A DNA stretch of 64,000 bases from Phoronis australis (Eukaryota; Phoronida; Phoronidae). This document shows, piece after piece, positions 1 through 12,700 of this stretch. Location of the stretch: contig NMRA01000065.1 in the NCBI GenBank assembly GCA_002633005.1, forward strand, positions 464,922-528,921, read 5' to 3'. Every line of letters starts with the position of its first letter. Position 1 is the stretch's first letter. A program made the position numbers and the translations under genes. Below the pieces are notes generated by a model. It did not search any database. It had not been told where the DNA came from and saw only the letters and a program-made list of their open reading frames with translations.

Positions 1-1
1 G

Positions 2-658
2 TCATGGGTTGAACCCAAGTCGTTCGGCGCACTGTTCGGATCAGCGACTAAGTGTATAGAGTGAAGTGAAAGTAAAGTATATTTAGCGTCGAGAAGGTTC
101 GTAGAGGGATGAAAAGATGTGTTTGCGGAGGCTGCAGCAACAGCAGTCAGACGGAGAACGTCTCGGTGTTCCGAAGGACGCCAAAGTTGCGCAGTAGTGG
201 CATCGCTTCGTACGCCAAACGAGAGTGTGGGACCTCACCGTGGACCAGGCGATTCTGTCCGGAGCCACTCTGTGTTCTGGCCACTTTGAGGAGTCGTGTT
301 TCGACTCCAGTCAGAGGAGATGTTACGATGAAGGCCTAGTTCAATAAAGGACAATATTTACTATTCAGAAACATCGGCTCTTTATTCAGGATTGTCTGTT
401 GGATGACTGGGTTGACTGGCCGAGCCCGAGGCCGTTTCTCTCATTCGCAAGGCCTCAAAGTACAAAAGTACGCAGCTGAAAACATATCAAACTCGTTCTC
501 GCTTTCGTGCAACCCCATTTCGTCATCCTGGCCACCATTCTTGTACGTTTCTTCATAGTATTTGTTCATTTATTGCTCATAATCATTGTCGCTTTCAAAT
601 TCCCTACTCTCCGCCGTTGTTCAATGCTAGTCGCTGATCTCTTGTGTTCAACCCATGA
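2..658. mobile_element. TIR element carrying a THAP-domain remnant
   Basis: The left end (from position 2) reads TCATGGGTTGAACCCAAG and the right end (to 658), on the opposite strand, reads TCATGGGTTGAACACAAG. A second matched block, GATCAGCGACTA, lies at 39-50 and inverted at 628-639. These nested inverted ends bound about 650 bp that contains the THAP remnant at 109-345. The window starts at the left end, so a target-site duplication cannot be scored. THAP domains are the DNA-binding domain of P-element-type transposases, so a non-autonomous P-like or similar DNA transposon is a reasonable guess; the superfamily is not proven. It probably lies in an intron of the FASTK-family gene that ends at 2266. 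Confidence 0.55.
109..345 (+). pseudogene. THAP zinc-finger domain, frameshifted
   Basis: From the ATG at 109 the protein begins with a C-x2-C pair (MKRCVCGGCSNSS) followed by VFRRTPK, the usual first half of a C2CH THAP zinc finger. The second half, W..FVRQTR.WDLT followed by LCSGHFEESCF, supplies the C-x2-H pair but lies in another frame of the same strand, starting near 198. A shift of one base around 195-199 separates the halves, with an in-frame TAG just before the tryptophan codon. The second frame ends at a TAA at 343-345 that overlaps an AATAAA. THAP domains are sequence-specific DNA-binding modules found in transposases and host regulators. A sequencing error could also explain the shift, but the position inside a TIR element favours a decayed transposon product. 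Confidence 0.6.
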
Positions 659-1698
659 TGTCACATGGCGGGAAATGTGAAAATTGGCAAAATTGAAAGA
701 GAAATCAAAATTTCGAGCTAATGACAAAAATAACCATGGATTTGGCTAAATATTACGTCATACATTTAGTCTGTGGCCACCGGTAATTCGAAATGTGCAA
801 AAATCCATGGTGTGTACTGTTTAAGTAAGGGCTTCATTCCTGTTTGATGTTCAAATTTAGCCATTTTTGGCCCAGTGGAGCAGCACTCAGTATTTATTTG
901 AGGCGTTTTCTTGTTGTCCCATTTCTATGTCGTCTTTTGAACAATCCCACTTTGTAAACATCGAACTACACCAGATAGATATTGTGTCAGAAATCCTTCT
1001 AATTCTCTCACACAAGCCTATTAATTTGTCTTTCCAAGTCTTGATACACATTCACAAGTATCACCATTGTCATTTGTGTACATCTTTGGAGGGAGGCGTT
1101 AGGATTGTTTCCTGCGTATGGTTTTTACGCCATATAAATGGTTATGGAATAAGACATAAGTGGATGCCATATTTTTGAATTTTCACATCTTTGCAAATTT
1201 AACGAAACAACCAATGGCTTCAGTATCGCCATGATTCTTCGACAATAACATTCAGACGCTTTTTTAATAGCTGATGTTTAAGTACTTTTTATGTAAATAG
1301 ATCCTACTCTGTAAAAGTATAAACAATGTTTTACACACTTTTGGGGGTGTGAGGGTCGAGAGAAGTACGTTTTGTGCACTCAAGAAAATGATAATTGTGT
1401 GAACAGTCCCTATATAAAGCGAATATGCTTATTCGTACTAGAAAATTCAACACTTATCCATGCATTGCAATTTTCTGTCAAGTTCTGGTGCTTAAACAAT
1501 GACCACATTCTCAATTCACATTGCTGTTTCCATGGTGCGTATATCTTGAAGTCATCAAATCACGGCATTTGTTAGTGCTTGCTGACATATATTTACCAGG
1601 ACCTTCATGTGTCCATTGTATCATTACAAGTCAAGTTGGATATAATGAAAAGCTATGGTTCATTACTTTGTAACTTGTTTTTTTCTTGTGTTGAATAG
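659..1698. other. Non-coding stretch, probably intron of the FASTK gene
   Basis: AT-rich, with no recognisable protein. Open frames here (for example 867-1178) have no domain signature. It ends in a normal acceptor (AG at 1697-1698). Confidence 0.5.
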
Positions 1699-2266
1699 GA
1701 TCGCCATCAAGATTCACCACTTCTCAGACTTGACCATGTGCGATGACCACACGCCCACAGGCCGGACGTCACTGACCTGTCGGCAGTTGACCCAGCTGGG
1801 GTACTTGGTAGTGCAGGTGAGTCCAGTTGACCTGGTCAGTTTGTAGCCACAACTTGATCACCATGGTAACGATGAGAAAAACAATAATGGTCTCACTAAT
1901 GTTCTAATTAGAGTGGGTTTCTGTGACAATGGTGTATTTTATATGGTGTATTTTATAGAGATGGGCACGAGGTGTAAAGGTAATGTGCGTCCCTCGAGAG
2001 GGCAAAGTTGATGAACTCTTCCTGTGTCTGTACGTTAATTACCAGATAAGCAAACTTTTATCCCTGGCAACTGCTTTTGGATAGATAAAATATGCTTATA
2101 ATAGCCACAATTTGAATTCATGCATTTGTTCAATTTCTGTAAGGGTCCAAGACTCGAGTGTTCTCCATTTCAGGTACCCCACTATGACTTCAGCGAGAGG
2201 ACCACAGTTGTGGACCAGGTGCAGTACTTGCAGTCAATGATCAAAACTGCCCTGAAGCCAGTGTGA
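1699..2266 (+). CDS. FASTK-family protein, C-terminal RAP domain (last two exons; partial)
   Basis: Two exons, 1699-1816 and 2174-2266, are joined by a GT-AG intron (donor GTGAGT at 1817, acceptor CAG at 2171-2173), phase 0, with stop TGA at 2264-2266. The 69 residues contain RTSLTCRQLTQLGYLVVQVPHYDF followed by a YLQSMIK helix (written here in part), the pattern of a RAP domain: a short basic helix, L-G-Y, VVQVP, an aromatic residue, then YL. RAP domains close FAST kinase-domain proteins, which act in mitochondrial mRNA processing and translation. Earlier exons (FAST_1, FAST_2) must lie left of the window; I saw none between 659 and 1698. The gene is convergent with SF3A1. Which FASTKD paralogue it is cannot be judged from this piece, and another RAP-domain family is possible. 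Confidence 0.7.
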
Positions 2267-2755
2267 CGTCACCTGCAGACTTGGTGGACAACCAATTATA
2301 GATTACTGCAGTATTGCTCATTTTTGAAAACAGTACGTGTGAATGTTGCTGAATTTTGTGTAAGTGGCTATAAAACTGCACTCTGTCAAAGAAACTAGCT
2401 CTTGATGCTACCAAGTTAGTCTTGGCTTCCCATACTTTGGTAGGAAGTAACAGTTCGTTACTGCTCAAGACCATGACAAACTGATCAAATGACAAATCAA
2501 CATGTAGAGCCTCAGTCTCAAGCAATATTGAATTGTCAATTCTTTCCAAGCCCAGATTCTATTTTGACGAGGAATAATTCAAGACAAGTTTCACATTGCT
2601 AAGAGGGTTACATAAAGTCTTTTTCGTGATAAAAGATGGGTTTATAAGTCTTAAAACTAGTTTTAAAAGAAGTCACTAGATCTTTTCCCGCCTTGTTTAA
2701 TGAAAAGTAACTAAAGGCAGAAATTAGGTCGGCGCCCCCACTTCACAATTCACTG

Positions 2756-2761
2756 AATAAA
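2756..2761 (+). terminator. Candidate poly(A) signal of the FASTK-family gene
   Basis: AATAAA about 490 nt after the stop codon, the first canonical hexamer downstream on the + strand that I noticed. Confidence 0.4.
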
Positions 2762-2766
2762 GGTTT

Positions 2767-3447
2767 AGCCAAGTAATTATGAGCATATCACAACCAAGAA
2801 ATAATTTATGCAGATAATTTCAGAAATTAGAAGTTAGGGGTATATTCTCTAACATTGTATTTTTGCTAAAGCGAGGTAACCGTTGTATTATTTTTCAAAA
2901 ATAGTTGTGTAGCGCAAGACCACATTTCTGACTGGGTCTGAAGTCACGTTTTCCAGAAATGGACGCCTGATAAGAAATTAGATTAGATTTTATTTCTCGT
3001 CTAGTTTTCGTAAACCTGTTTGCCGTAACTCCGATGCAACTGGATGAAACAGATTTTGTTTAGAAACCTAAGTGTGCATAGCAGTTGAAGTAGGTAATTT
3101 TTTTAAACAACAATGCTTTTTTGGCTAAAATACAAAAATTTGTTATTGTAACAAAGTATAAATGTCAAATACCAAGTCACTTATTACTGACCTTCATTAT
3201 TTATTTGTCGTCTACAATGGATGTTGTTCAATAATACATTGTGTATTTGTCTATTCTCGTATTTTCCGTACACTTCACAAAAATACTAACGTACACAGAA
3301 AGGCTTGAATTGCTCCATTTAAATTACAGACAACATTATGGAAAAGTGAGAGAAATCAAAAAAGTTCCACAGATGAATATTACTAGAACGCAGAACTTAA
3401 AGTTGAAATTTTAAAACAAAAGGATGACAAGTCTCACACAAGGCACA
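2767..3447. other. Short convergent intergenic spacer
   Basis: The region between the two convergent genes is AT-rich and has no coding signal. Confidence 0.4.
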
Positions 3448-3453
3448 TTTATT
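3448..3453 (-). terminator. Candidate poly(A) signal of SF3A1
   Basis: AATAAA on the minus strand (TTTATT on +), about 250 nt downstream of the SF3A1 stop codon. Confidence 0.4.
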
Positions 3454-3704
3454 CTCTTTTAATGAGTACAAGAACTGTTTACTAAACAAAAGCATACCTT
3501 GGAAATATACCAGCAACTAGCTTCTAACGTAGCCACATGACTAAATAAACAAGTTGAAACACGGACCAGCAGTAAAATGCACGTCTGCCAAAGATGGAGA
3601 ACCGCCAAGTCTCTGGAACTGCACAGTATCTAGGTACAGCAAAATTATCTTGATTATAAAATTGGTGAATCAACACAGTGCATGTGCAAACGGCTACAAC
3701 TCGT

Positions 3705-6700
3705 CTATTTCTTGCGCCCACCACGCTCCTTCAGTTGCAGGGAGACCACAGCTCGATTGTTAAAGTTGTAGTAGGCCAGCGTGTTGGAGTCTTTGATGAA
3801 CAGACCCTGGAAGAGGAATTAATCACTAAACTAAGATCCAAACTACTGACAGTGTAAACATTAACACTTGTCATGCACCACCTAAATACAGTTAACATAC
3901 CTGGGCAAAGACCGTTGCACCTTAGATTTCTACTGTTAACTAACGGTTCAGTTAAACGGTTACTCTAAAGATGGTTGTTAAATGAGAATATGGTCTTTGT
4001 GGAATATATCATTTTTCTGTAAAGGATTTGTATATGAATTCATGTCAACCATTTCTACAACAAAGGTTGATTTTATTTTTTATGCAGGGTTCATCGTCAG
4101 TGGCCATAATTTATGATATCTTATCATTGAGCAACAATAAACAATCTTAAGGATTTCTATGAATGATGATATCGGTGATGCTTTATCATCAGTCTGGCAT
4201 GAAGCTATAGGAACCAGCGGTGTAGCACATGACCAACAGAGGGGGTGCTTCATGAATGTAGTCTATTGACAATTGTTGCAATATGCTTCATTAAAATCTC
4301 AACATTGCATTTGGAAAGCAGTGTGAACTGATGGGATTACCCTCATTGTAAATATTACATTAATAAATAATAAATAAATGTAATCATGCACCCATGACAG
4401 TCTTAAGGATGACTGGGCATGTGACCTTTGGTAAAACGAGATCTAGAAAAACTGATACAAATGTGGACAGCCAATTATGTTCTCAGATTCACAAGAGATG
4501 TACATTTTCCATTACAGCATGCCAGACTGACCAAGTTTGATTACAAATAGTGAAACAAAGAAGACACTAAGCAGGTTCAAGCACACTGATGGACAGTGCA
4601 ACAAACCTCGTATTGCAGTTTCTGTTTTCCCGCTGGCATGCCCAATTCTTCGTTCAACTTCGCCTTGATCACGGATACCTGCAACAAACACAAACACGTA
4701 CATTTTCAGGACATAGCACTCCGCTATTCTTCAGAATTATTTTAGCCCAACATCCATTCTTTAGTGGAAAATGAGAATTTTGGAACCGAATATGTGTGTG
4801 TGAACAAATTGTCCAGCAGTCAACAGGAAAACAAGGCGACAATGCATGTCATGGAGTCTGCGCGAGTCACTTGTCCTGAAATGACATCACAGGGTCTGAG
4901 TAGAGACCGTCTTGATGGAATTTACTGCGAAACAGTTCTCCAGCTAGTCTATAAAGGTTTACATTTCACACAGACTACCTCCTAAATCAAACTTTAAAAA
5001 GAGTTCTTGTCACTTTTAAAACTTGACATTTCAAAACCATCCACCATACGTATTACCAAAAGAAACAGAAATGTAGTGCATTAGTTGGGGAAAACCTTTA
5101 AAAATTACATCACCTGGCAACATCATCCTGTTAAGGTTTAAATGCTAACTTTTTGTAAAAAATCGCTGGCCCTGTACTGCCCGATAACATGGCATGAAAC
5201 AATTTACTGCACTGTAATTGGCAACAGACTTCCAGTCAAAACCTGGAAAATGCTTCCGCACACCCTATAAGGAACATTTTAGTGGTGATTTCGGAGTTAA
5301 CATGTCCACTTTATTCACTGCAAGAGCATAAACGTCAACATACATTGTCAGTGAGAGGCAGCGACAGCGTCAGAGTCTGTCCAGCTAACTTCCATTCGGG
5401 CTTGTCAGGCATGCTGGGCACAGCGACCTTGAACGTGACTGGACCCTGCATAAATAAAACACGAGTAAATGGGTTAAAGGTCAGAGGTACATAGGTCAAA
5501 GGTGGTACAAAGCACAACAGCACCAGCTTCATTGCAATAGACAATGAAACCATTGCACTTGCATGGAAGGCAACCATTTTTAGGGACATTTTTGGTTAAA
5601 TTATAATTTTCTGACTTTCTCTATAAATTTTCAAGTTAATTAAATTCCCGCAGGTTGCAGCTGATAACACACTTGAGACCTGAAATATTCTCTGCCAACT
5701 TTGTTTCAGTGATGACTCATTGTACGTTTTTTTCCAAAAATTGATGGAATAATTTGCTTCGATGAGTATTCTCGGACAGTTCTAGACTGAACTAGAACAC
5801 AATTGAGTTTTAGCCATTGATTGACATGCAGTGGACCGGATGATTGGAGTCAGCAACTACAAAAACGCGAATCCTGTACATTGTGAATATATTTGCCTAG
5901 GACACTACAGTGACTGTTCACACATGAGTCACACCAACTTTGTGGTCTTGAGTCACTAAAGCGGCTTCAGCTCTAGATGCTTCGTATTTCAAAGAAGCAC
6001 TTCTAGCAGGTGGTGATGGAGCAGAAAAAGGAAATACCAACAGCAAGGCATCCTTCTTCGGAACATGTTAACCAGGTACTTTCATACTTTCATGACCTCT
6101 GCGTTCACATCCATCTAATCTGATGGTAAGAAACGTTTGCCGCACTCACGACAGTTTTGCACTGCTTTAGCTATGGAGTGAACAGACAACTGTGCGTTCT
6201 TCACGGATTTCGTCATCCGCTAGAGATGGGTGAAATGGAACGCCTATAGTCCACCGATATCGGCACTCAACAACTTCCAGGTATACAGAATAAGACTTAA
6301 GAGAAAGGTAATTAAAAGTCTAAACTTGTTACAAGCTTACGTACACGGTGACGCATCCGATGTCAAACACAGTCTGAGTTCAAAGTTCTGAATTCAGATG
6401 CGTTAAACCTTTTGAACATCACACATCTATTAGATTATAAGAGATAAAGTTTGAAAAAATGACATTTGTGCCTCCAACGACATGAGCAATGCAACTTATA
6501 ACTTGACGCACTGGGTTCATGCGTAGGAACTGTTCTTCCGGTATCAGGCTCTCCTCGGTCTTCTGCCGTTTGTTGGGTGGTTCGTCGGGCATCGGTTTCG
6601 GTGGCATAGGTCGAGGGGGCGGAGCCATTCCTGGGGGACGAGCCATCATACCCATGGGCGGCGCAGCTGAAATAGGGTAAAGGCAGGTAAACACCAACAT

Positions 6701-9700
6701 TGACTGAACAGTGGTAAAAACTCGATCACACTAAATGTGAACCGAGTCATGTATCTGTAAGCCTAAGACAGTCGTGAACCACTCGTGGTAAGAAATCTTC
6801 ACTTATGACATGCAAACAGTGAATTCTATTCCATAATTCAACATTCCAACTTCACCGACCAATCACTGCAGTGGCCACCACCTTGCTAGCGTATGCTAGT
6901 AAGCTTAAGACCACACTCGTACAACTAGCCTTTCACACATCAGACTTTTGGCAAGTTCGTTGCATTTATGGAACATGACAAATCTCAATTTCAGCTGATT
7001 TTTAGTAATTCCACTTTCGAATGTTTTTTCGTTTCCGTGGTAACCATGTGGTGATCATTAACAGGAGCTGATACAGCAACATGAATGTTACACTACGTGA
7101 TTTGTCAGCAAAGACGTATTAAGAATCTTACAAGTCACACCGATTAAGTCTATAGTTATGAAGAGAAAGATCGTTAAAACATTCAAAATTCAATTTACAT
7201 TTCACTTCATCAGTTGACTTCACAAGTTACCATAAAAAAGCTGCCTTTCACTCAGTTTAGCTGGCTGAATACAAACAGAATTAGGCCTTTTGCTGCCATA
7301 GATTAGGTCTCATAATATTCCTTACTGTGACATGATTCTATTTACGGTACCAACAAGAACACCAAAACCTTCAGCGACTCTAAATAATGCTTCAGACTTT
7401 ATTGGGCTTGGCCAATCCTGAAATTGTAATACTGAAAATGGCGAATGAAAGCATTGTGAAAGACTCAAGTTGGTAATGGACTTGGAAGCCTGTAATGGAA
7501 AGGAATACGAGAGCCACTTTATGAAAGTAGAAGGTCCAGCGAAACTAGGAGAAATGCAGCTTTAAATAAAAATTGGCTAAAAACTAAAACTAAATTTCAG
7601 TAGAATAAGAAAAAGAAATAGATGGACTGTGTAAAGAAACATCAATAGTCAAAGCCACATTGTTTTGTTTGGGTAACATATCCTTACCCACAAGTTGTGG
7701 TCTAGGCTGCATCGGCGCAGGGGGCATGGGCGGGCGAGGGGGTAGCAGGACCATGCCCCGTGGCTGCGGGGCCATGGGCACCATCACAGCAGGCATTCTG
7801 GGCTGGGGTGGTGCCTGGGGAGGCCGGATCATTGGCTGAGGCACCGACACAGGTGGCTTTGGTGGCATTGGCTTAGGCACCTGCTGCACCGGTGCGGGTG
7901 CGCTCGTCTTGGGAATGGCAGGGCCGATGCGCTCCTTGGTTTCGTCATCACTAGAAAAAACAAGGCAGAATTGAATGGGTAACGATTTTCACTGCATGAT
8001 CAGTAACATTAGAGGCTTAGGAAAAGTATATTTCCAGAAGTTTTGAGAAACAAGCCAAGTGAAAGTTACAAGAATTCTTCAGTAAAATGTGTCCAGGGCA
8101 CTATATACATCATGAAAAAAACTCCCCAATTTCACAGGAAATGTACACCAAAACCTTAAACTTTTCATTCACTCTGGCACATACTATGATTGGATTCTTG
8201 GTCCTGAAAATGTCATTTGCCGAATATCAGCCCTAGGCTGCTTATTTGTGTAAAACTCCAGGACAAAAAATTGAACCAGAATTAACGGTGCTGTAAACCC
8301 TCCTGCTGTTAACATTTTGATTAAGGTCGTTTATCCTCATCAAACGAGTCAAACTGCAAACAATTCTTGTGATTCAAAACAACTGGCAGTTTATAGTAAC
8401 TTGATATAAGACGCCATGCCTTAAATACCGAGGTGGGCCAAGACAACTTGTCGGTCCTGGTCCAAAGCAGATCTTCCCGAGTCCAAAAATCATGTCTAAA
8501 TCGAGTAAAGGAAGAAGTTGAGACCAGTGTTAGTACAGTGTGGTAAATTAAAAAGAATATTTTTAACTTAAAAGTATACTATTAACAGATACTAAAAACG
8601 ACTTTCACATCCAGTTCTCAGAAACAAAATAATACTCTGTACAACCCTCAAGTTAGGAGGAAAATCTGGAAACTCCTTTCAAAGTCTGCTAAATGGGCTT
8701 TTAGCGAATTACACGGCAACTGTGGGAAAAGATCACCCACCAAGAACCGTAATATTCAATTTGTGAGACAGCGAATAAGAGTTTAGATTCCTGCCTTTAT
8801 CTTTACAGATTGATGCCAATGATGCATTAGCAGGTGACAAAAAGAGGATTGGTTGAAATCACCAAAATAGGGTTTAGCATCCTTTTAGAGCAGGTTTACA
8901 GCACCTTCCATTACAATCCCTAAACTGACATTGACACAGCCCTATGCAGGGAATAGTACAATGTATTATGAACTGAAACATTTAGGCAGAATGGGTGTGC
9001 AGTAACAATGGCTACCAAAGAACAATCATAGGTGGCGCCACCAGGGAGCACGGCCACTTTACTTGAAAATTTACTCATCACAGCCATGGCTGTGAGCAGA
9101 TGAAACAATCGACTCTCGTCTGCTCACATAACACACATGGGAGTCAGCAACTGGCCTGATGAGCATTGAGGTTCACCAAATATTTCGTAAATTACTTTTA
9201 CGTTGATCAGTGCTATGGCAGACTCACATAAAGCCCTTGGCCATCTGAATGACTCTGATCTGGTCCTCTATGGTGATGTTCTCCCGCGCCTTTTGTGACA
9301 CCTTCTCCATTGACGCTGTGTGCCCGTCCCATGTCAGCTTTTCCTTCGGCCTAATCTCTTCTTCACCAATCTACACAAAGAGAGACATGTACAGCACAGT
9401 AGTCATTGGACTATTACAGACCAAACTTTGTTGACCAGTACCCAAATTCATACCAAATTTACTGCAACTACATTTCATGTGAAAATGCTTACAGAGTTCT
9501 ACAGCTGCAGAATGTGTTGTAGTGCGGAAAGAGCAACTTTGAAAAGATCAGAGATATTTCCGGGTATGTGCTAGCCAATGTTGTTAGCTAGCCCAACAAT
9601 TCCAAACTACCCCACATTCAACCACAACTAAATTTCCTTACCACTACGTCAATGAAATGTGACTTAAGGCTTAAGACAAAGATTTGGTCTCACACTCCAC

Positions 9701-12700
9701 AATTACTGAAAAGTAATCGTAACTCACTTCAGCAAAATAACAAAGAATCTAACATGTCCATAACTCCTACTTACTCTAACAATTTCTACAAATTATTTCC
9801 CGCCAGTGGTGCGCTAATAACTATATCACAAAGCTTATCTTTGGTAATTGTCAAGTGGAAGCGTAACACCAAATTTCTGCCTTAAGTCTTGGGTCACTTG
9901 GGTCACTTTTCACGAAAGAGACCCCAGGAAGAGCCCACCCACCTTTTTACCAATCTGTGCCTCCTCTGCGCCAACACCGAAGATGTCAGTACGTCTCTCG
10001 GCCAGCTGCTTGAGACTGCTTTCGATGGCGGAACCCGGTGCATACACCTCCTCCTGCTCGCGTTTCTCTGCAATGCTGCGGTCCCGCTGCTCTATCCACT
10101 TGGGGTCCAGCAGACCTGGGTGACGGGTCAACACACTTGTAAATCAACTAGGATTATCTTTCACACCTCAGAGCCTTTTCCCTACACTCCCTACCTCACT
10201 CCATTTTGCTCCATTAAGTCAAACAACAGTATGATTGGTTCTGGTCTGCAAACAACTCATTTGATATCTACGCCTCTAAGCTGACACCAGGTGGCGCAGT
10301 GCAAAAAAGAAGGACCCGTTTCAGATGCATCGGGGACTTTCTTTTTGAAAGTAATGACAACTAAAAAAAGGTATAGCCGCATTTACATTCAAAAACAACA
10401 CAAGACTAAACAATTACGCTATTTCTGGCCTTAACCTACATCTTTACCAATCTCCTTTACCAGCACCTCATGTTTTACTTCCTTAGGCATGCTGCTACTT
10501 TCAAAAGTTAAAAACCAAAACATGCTTGTGTGTTTTGGTTCAAGTCTGGGTTTAGACATTTATCCACCCATAGGTGGAGCCCTCGGCTCAAACTTACCAA
10601 TCCTCATGTGCTCCTGGAGTTTGTTGGCAGCAATCTTCTCCCCAGTAATGGGCGACACCAGGAACTGGTCAGGTGCACTGGTGCTGGCAGTCACAGGCTT
10701 GGGAGCTGGAAAGACATTCATAACTATCACAGTGCCTGAATTGTTAAACGTCTTCAACACTGATACATGTCATTATCATCGCTTGAACATCGCATCCATC
10801 AAATTGTGAATATGTCAATCCTCTAAAAAGATTTCTTACCGTGAAAATAAGTTGTGTAACTTAATGGACTTCCAGTTCAAAAGCTGACAAAAACAACTTT
10901 TGCATACAGTCAAACACAACAGTCTTGTCTTAGGCATGATATTCTATCCCACTTTAAGCACTGGTTTTCATTACACAGACTGACCCAATGTGGCAAACAT
11001 AGACTGCACACAGTGCAGATTAAGCCGGCCACTGGGTTCGTTTCCTAATCCTGAAAAGCACCTGGCAGTCTTTACCTTTAGGATTGTAATCCTTCCTGAC
11101 AATAACCTGGTCAGGAGCCGGTGGAAGGGGTGGGGGTTGGGCAGGTAACGGTGGCAGGGGAGGATGGCTCGCCTTCTCACGCGCCTCCTTCTCTTGTTTT
11201 TCAGCCGTCTCCCCTTCCTCCTCTTCATCCTCCTCTTCATCCGAACTCCCCTGTTCCATGTCCTGAAACAATCAGCACACAAGTGTTAGGCAGTGTTCCC
11301 ATTCATAAAGAGCATTCATGTTCCCCAAGGATTCCACGATACAACCTCTATTATTTACAAGTCATTTCTTAACAGAAAGTAGACGCACAGTATTTTTGTT
11401 AACTGAATGTACAAACTCAGCTGAAAATTGTAATTCACATTCGCAACATTTCGACTTTGTTGTCCACACAAAAATAGTCACGGGAATTTTTCAGAAAGTT
11501 TTGAAAAACGAAAGGAAGCATGCACAACAATTATCTACAGCACCACGAAACCTAAGCAACGCTTTCGTCAAGGTTTTCCTCAAGCTCTAGCCATCTTTCT
11601 GTTGACCCCTTACCTGTACTTGGGTGTTGGCAGTTCCATCATCTTCATCCCCTCCCTCCTCGTCCTCATCTTCACCCTCTCCCTCCTCCTCTGAAGACAC
11701 GTCCATTTCAACGTCCTAGATTAACAATGAATATTTCCATAAGCAAGAACATATCAAGACACATGACAACAAAGGCCTGTGAAAAGAAGCTCGATTTCTA
11801 GAATCTAAATTCAGGACTTGTCCATTTCGACATCGTAAATTATCAACGTTCATTTTCATATCACACATTACGGAGACTCAAGACACACAAAGTAATGCCA
11901 CGCAGAAAATCCGCCAACCTTAATTCTATATTCTTTTGTACAGCTTAGGTTACATTGACATTCAATTTATAACCCGATACTTTTACTGATTTTTACCCAC
12001 ATCCAGTTGAAAAAAATAAACAGTCCATCCACTTGACAAGCCTTGACAATGTGATGCGAAGTATCTCTTCACGATAGGTTGTGGTATGAAAGTTCATCAT
12101 CAGGGTAGAGTTCAGTAATGTTAGGACCTACGCTAGCACCTCCCTAGGACCTCGCCAGGACCTACGCTAGCCCCTGGCTAGGACCTATGGTAGCACCTGG
12201 CTAGGACCTATGGTAGCACCTCGCTAGGACCTACGCTAGCACCTTGCTAAAAAGCAAAACTTCCCAAGATTACATGAGATGTTGTGTATTTAAAATGAGA
12301 ACACGTGATTTTGGCTGGATTTTTCTGGCCACAAAACAGCTACTGAACTCTAGCCTGGTCCAGGTAATACAATACGTCAGGGCTGCTGAGAGGTAACTAA
12401 CATGTCACATGGTCATCATCATCCAGCGATTAACTTACGTTGCCGTGAGTGTCAAATCTCTCCTGTGCCAGAAGGCGGGCACCGACCTCCTCGGGGGTTG
12501 TAGGGGGAGGCAGGTTGCCCTGCTCTGATGGCTGGAAGTCCACGGTCTCCACGACGACAAAGTCGTGCCAGTCGATCTGTGCATAGGCCACTGCAGGCAA
12601 TAATTGTAATTGTGATCAATTTGATACAGAAGATGAGCTTCCTTGCATTTCAATATCTAATACAAACACCAGAGATGCTCTGGTTTTGTAGCTGAAAAAA

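Noticed and set aside
4225-4245. Further CTCF-like site (CCAACAGAGGGGGTGC)
   Set aside because: Core too different from the consensus to report by eye.
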